Part shown: positions 63,340-64,000 of the stretch, piece by piece
Layout: the number at the start of each line of letters is the position of its first letter
Position numbering within the stretch: the first letter of the stretch is position 1
Assembly (NCBI RefSeq): GCF_030863805.1
Contig: NZ_CP132957.1
Coordinates: forward strand, 992,001 to 1,056,000
DNA length: 64,000 bases
Direction: 5' to 3'
DNA from: Kineothrix sp. MB12-C1
GTDB lineage: Bacteria; Bacillota; Clostridia; Lachnospirales; Lachnospiraceae
The notes under the pieces: generated by a model
Told to the model about the DNA's origin: nothing
Seen by the model: only the letters and a program-made list of their open reading frames with translations
Databases searched by the model: none
Translations under genes and position numbers: made by a program

Positions 63340-63368
63340 AAAAGGGTGATATTGTCTATCACCCTTTT
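63340..63368. terminator. Terminator after the NUDIX gene
   Basis: AAAAGGGTGATA (63340-63351) pairs with TATCACCCTTTT (63357-63368), a 12-bp perfect stem; on the minus strand ATTATATATTT follows. The rest of 63132-63454 shows no gene. Confidence 0.75.
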
Positions 63369-63454
63369 ACCTGTACTATTTTACCTGCTATAGTTTGTCC
63401 GCTAGTCAAATTGCACTTCCCAATTCTGATCCTTATAAGCTTGAAAGCACATTT

Positions 63455-63988
63455 CTATTTGTTTTTTGTAACTTTTTCCTCTGCGAGTATCGGCAGCTCA
63501 TCTACGGAAAAATATTCAGAACCGACCGTTTCAATATTTTCTGTAAACCCACCTCCCATTACCTCACACAGTACAAATACCTTACATACTCCGTAAGCAT
63601 ACGGGGGGATATTATGCTTATTTCTATCTTGTATAGCAATGATTCTCTCTGCTCTCACTTCCAGTCCGGCTTCTTCTCTTACTTCCTTTTCCGTATTGCT
63701 TTTGACAGATTCCAACACATCCACCCAACCGCCGGGCAAGGACCATGTTCCATTATTTTCATGAACAAGTAATATCTTATCCTCTTTGAATATGGCAGCT
63801 CTCGTATCCAATTTGGGTGTTTGGTATCCCTCTTCATTACAAAATAAATCTTTTACCTTTTCTACCGGAATCTCTGTTTTATAGCTTAATATTTCTGCCG
63901 ATATATCGCGCAAACGTTCGTAACGCTCCGTATCATATACATCCTTCGAAAAAGCCAATCCGGCTTGCGCCAGGCTTTGAATCTTCAT
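63455..63988 (-). CDS. NUDIX hydrolase with N-terminal NUDIX-associated domain
   Basis: 177 residues. The NUDIX box GGWVDVLESVKSNTEKEVREEAGL (about 93-116) is complete, with the metal-binding REEAG. The N-terminal 60 residues (LAQAGLAFSKDVYDTERYERLRDISAEIL) match the helical domain found before NUDIX in ADP-ribose-pyrophosphatase-like proteins. It should cleave a nucleoside diphosphate linked to another group; the substrate is unknown. It starts 12 bp from the window end, so its upstream context is not visible. Confidence 0.92.
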   Translation of the reverse strand: MKIQSLAQAGLAFSKDVYDTERYERLRDISAEILSYKTEIPVEKVKDLFCNEEGYQTPKLDTRAAIFKEDKILLVHENNGTWSLPGGWVDVLESVKSNTEKEVREEAGLEVRAERIIAIQDRNKHNIPPYAYGVCKVFVLCEVMGGGFTENIETVGSEYFSVDELPILAEEKVTKNK

Positions 63989-64000
63989 TGCCTATTACAA

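Overview
The window looks like a spore-forming clostridial (Lachnospiraceae-like) chromosome. It carries an alpha/beta small acid-soluble spore protein, four collagen-like proteins behind sigma-K-type promoters, the Firmicute order tig-clpP-clpX-lon-engB, LplB/LplC-type permeases with a YesM/YesN two-component pair, and AT-rich intergenic DNA. No rRNA or tRNA gene and no CRISPR array was seen. This is judged from gene content, not from a database.

Region by region: (1) 1-2450 is scarred mobile DNA: an ABC-2 permease, the last 42 codons of its ATPase, a complete IS3-family element, and the 3' end of a VOC/glyoxalase-like gene. The two broken genes flank the IS on opposite strands. (2) 2466-12519 is an integrative/conjugative-element segment, visibly more GC-rich than the rest: parA, parB and a 2734-residue methylase-helicase fusion. 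A TnpV gene is nested out of frame in the linker of that fusion. (3) 12618-19686 is a family of four collagen-like genes sharing an N-terminal domain and promoter but carrying different C-terminal heads. One has no head and abuts the mobile segment; one is frameshifted; a response regulator-GGDEF gene sits among them. (4) 19802-26100 holds a beta-propeller-like membrane protein, an aldose-epimerase-like protein, an atypical OmpR regulator, an ECF sigma/anti-sigma pair, a VanZ-like protein and truA. (5) 26097-36541 is housekeeping: AI-2E-type transporter, engB, lon, clpX, clpP, tig, SASP, threonine aldolase, CBS protein, DJ-1/PfpI protein. (6) 36817-43302 is on the plus strand: a solute-binding lipoprotein next to a large sensory GGDEF-EAL protein, then a long inverted-repeat element, a CYTH protein and an ArAE-type transporter. 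(7) 43342-57805 is one continuous minus-strand carbohydrate region: SBP, two permeases, a second LplA-like SBP, YesM-like kinase, YesN-like regulator, then malE-like SBP, malF-like, malG-like, malQ and a LacI regulator. Neither transporter has its own ATPase. (8) 57995-63988 holds an ABC-F protein, glycogen phosphorylase with a LacI regulator, and a NUDIX hydrolase.

How they work together: the maltodextrin importer, 4-alpha-glucanotransferase, phosphorylase and two LacI regulators form an alpha-glucan uptake and breakdown set. LacI-type palindromes sit in the malE-like and glgP promoters. The collagen genes, SASP and sigma-K promoters point to late sporulation and the spore surface. A dispersed palindromic repeat (stem around GTAACTGT...ACAGTTAC, TCAGTA in the loop) punctuates intergenic regions at eight or nine sites, three of them as long structured elements of about 140-160 bp.

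Best candidates for something undescribed are the overprinted tnpV, the collagen family with swapped heads and shared sporulation promoter, the dispersed repeat family, and the 293-bp inverted-repeat element at 41297.
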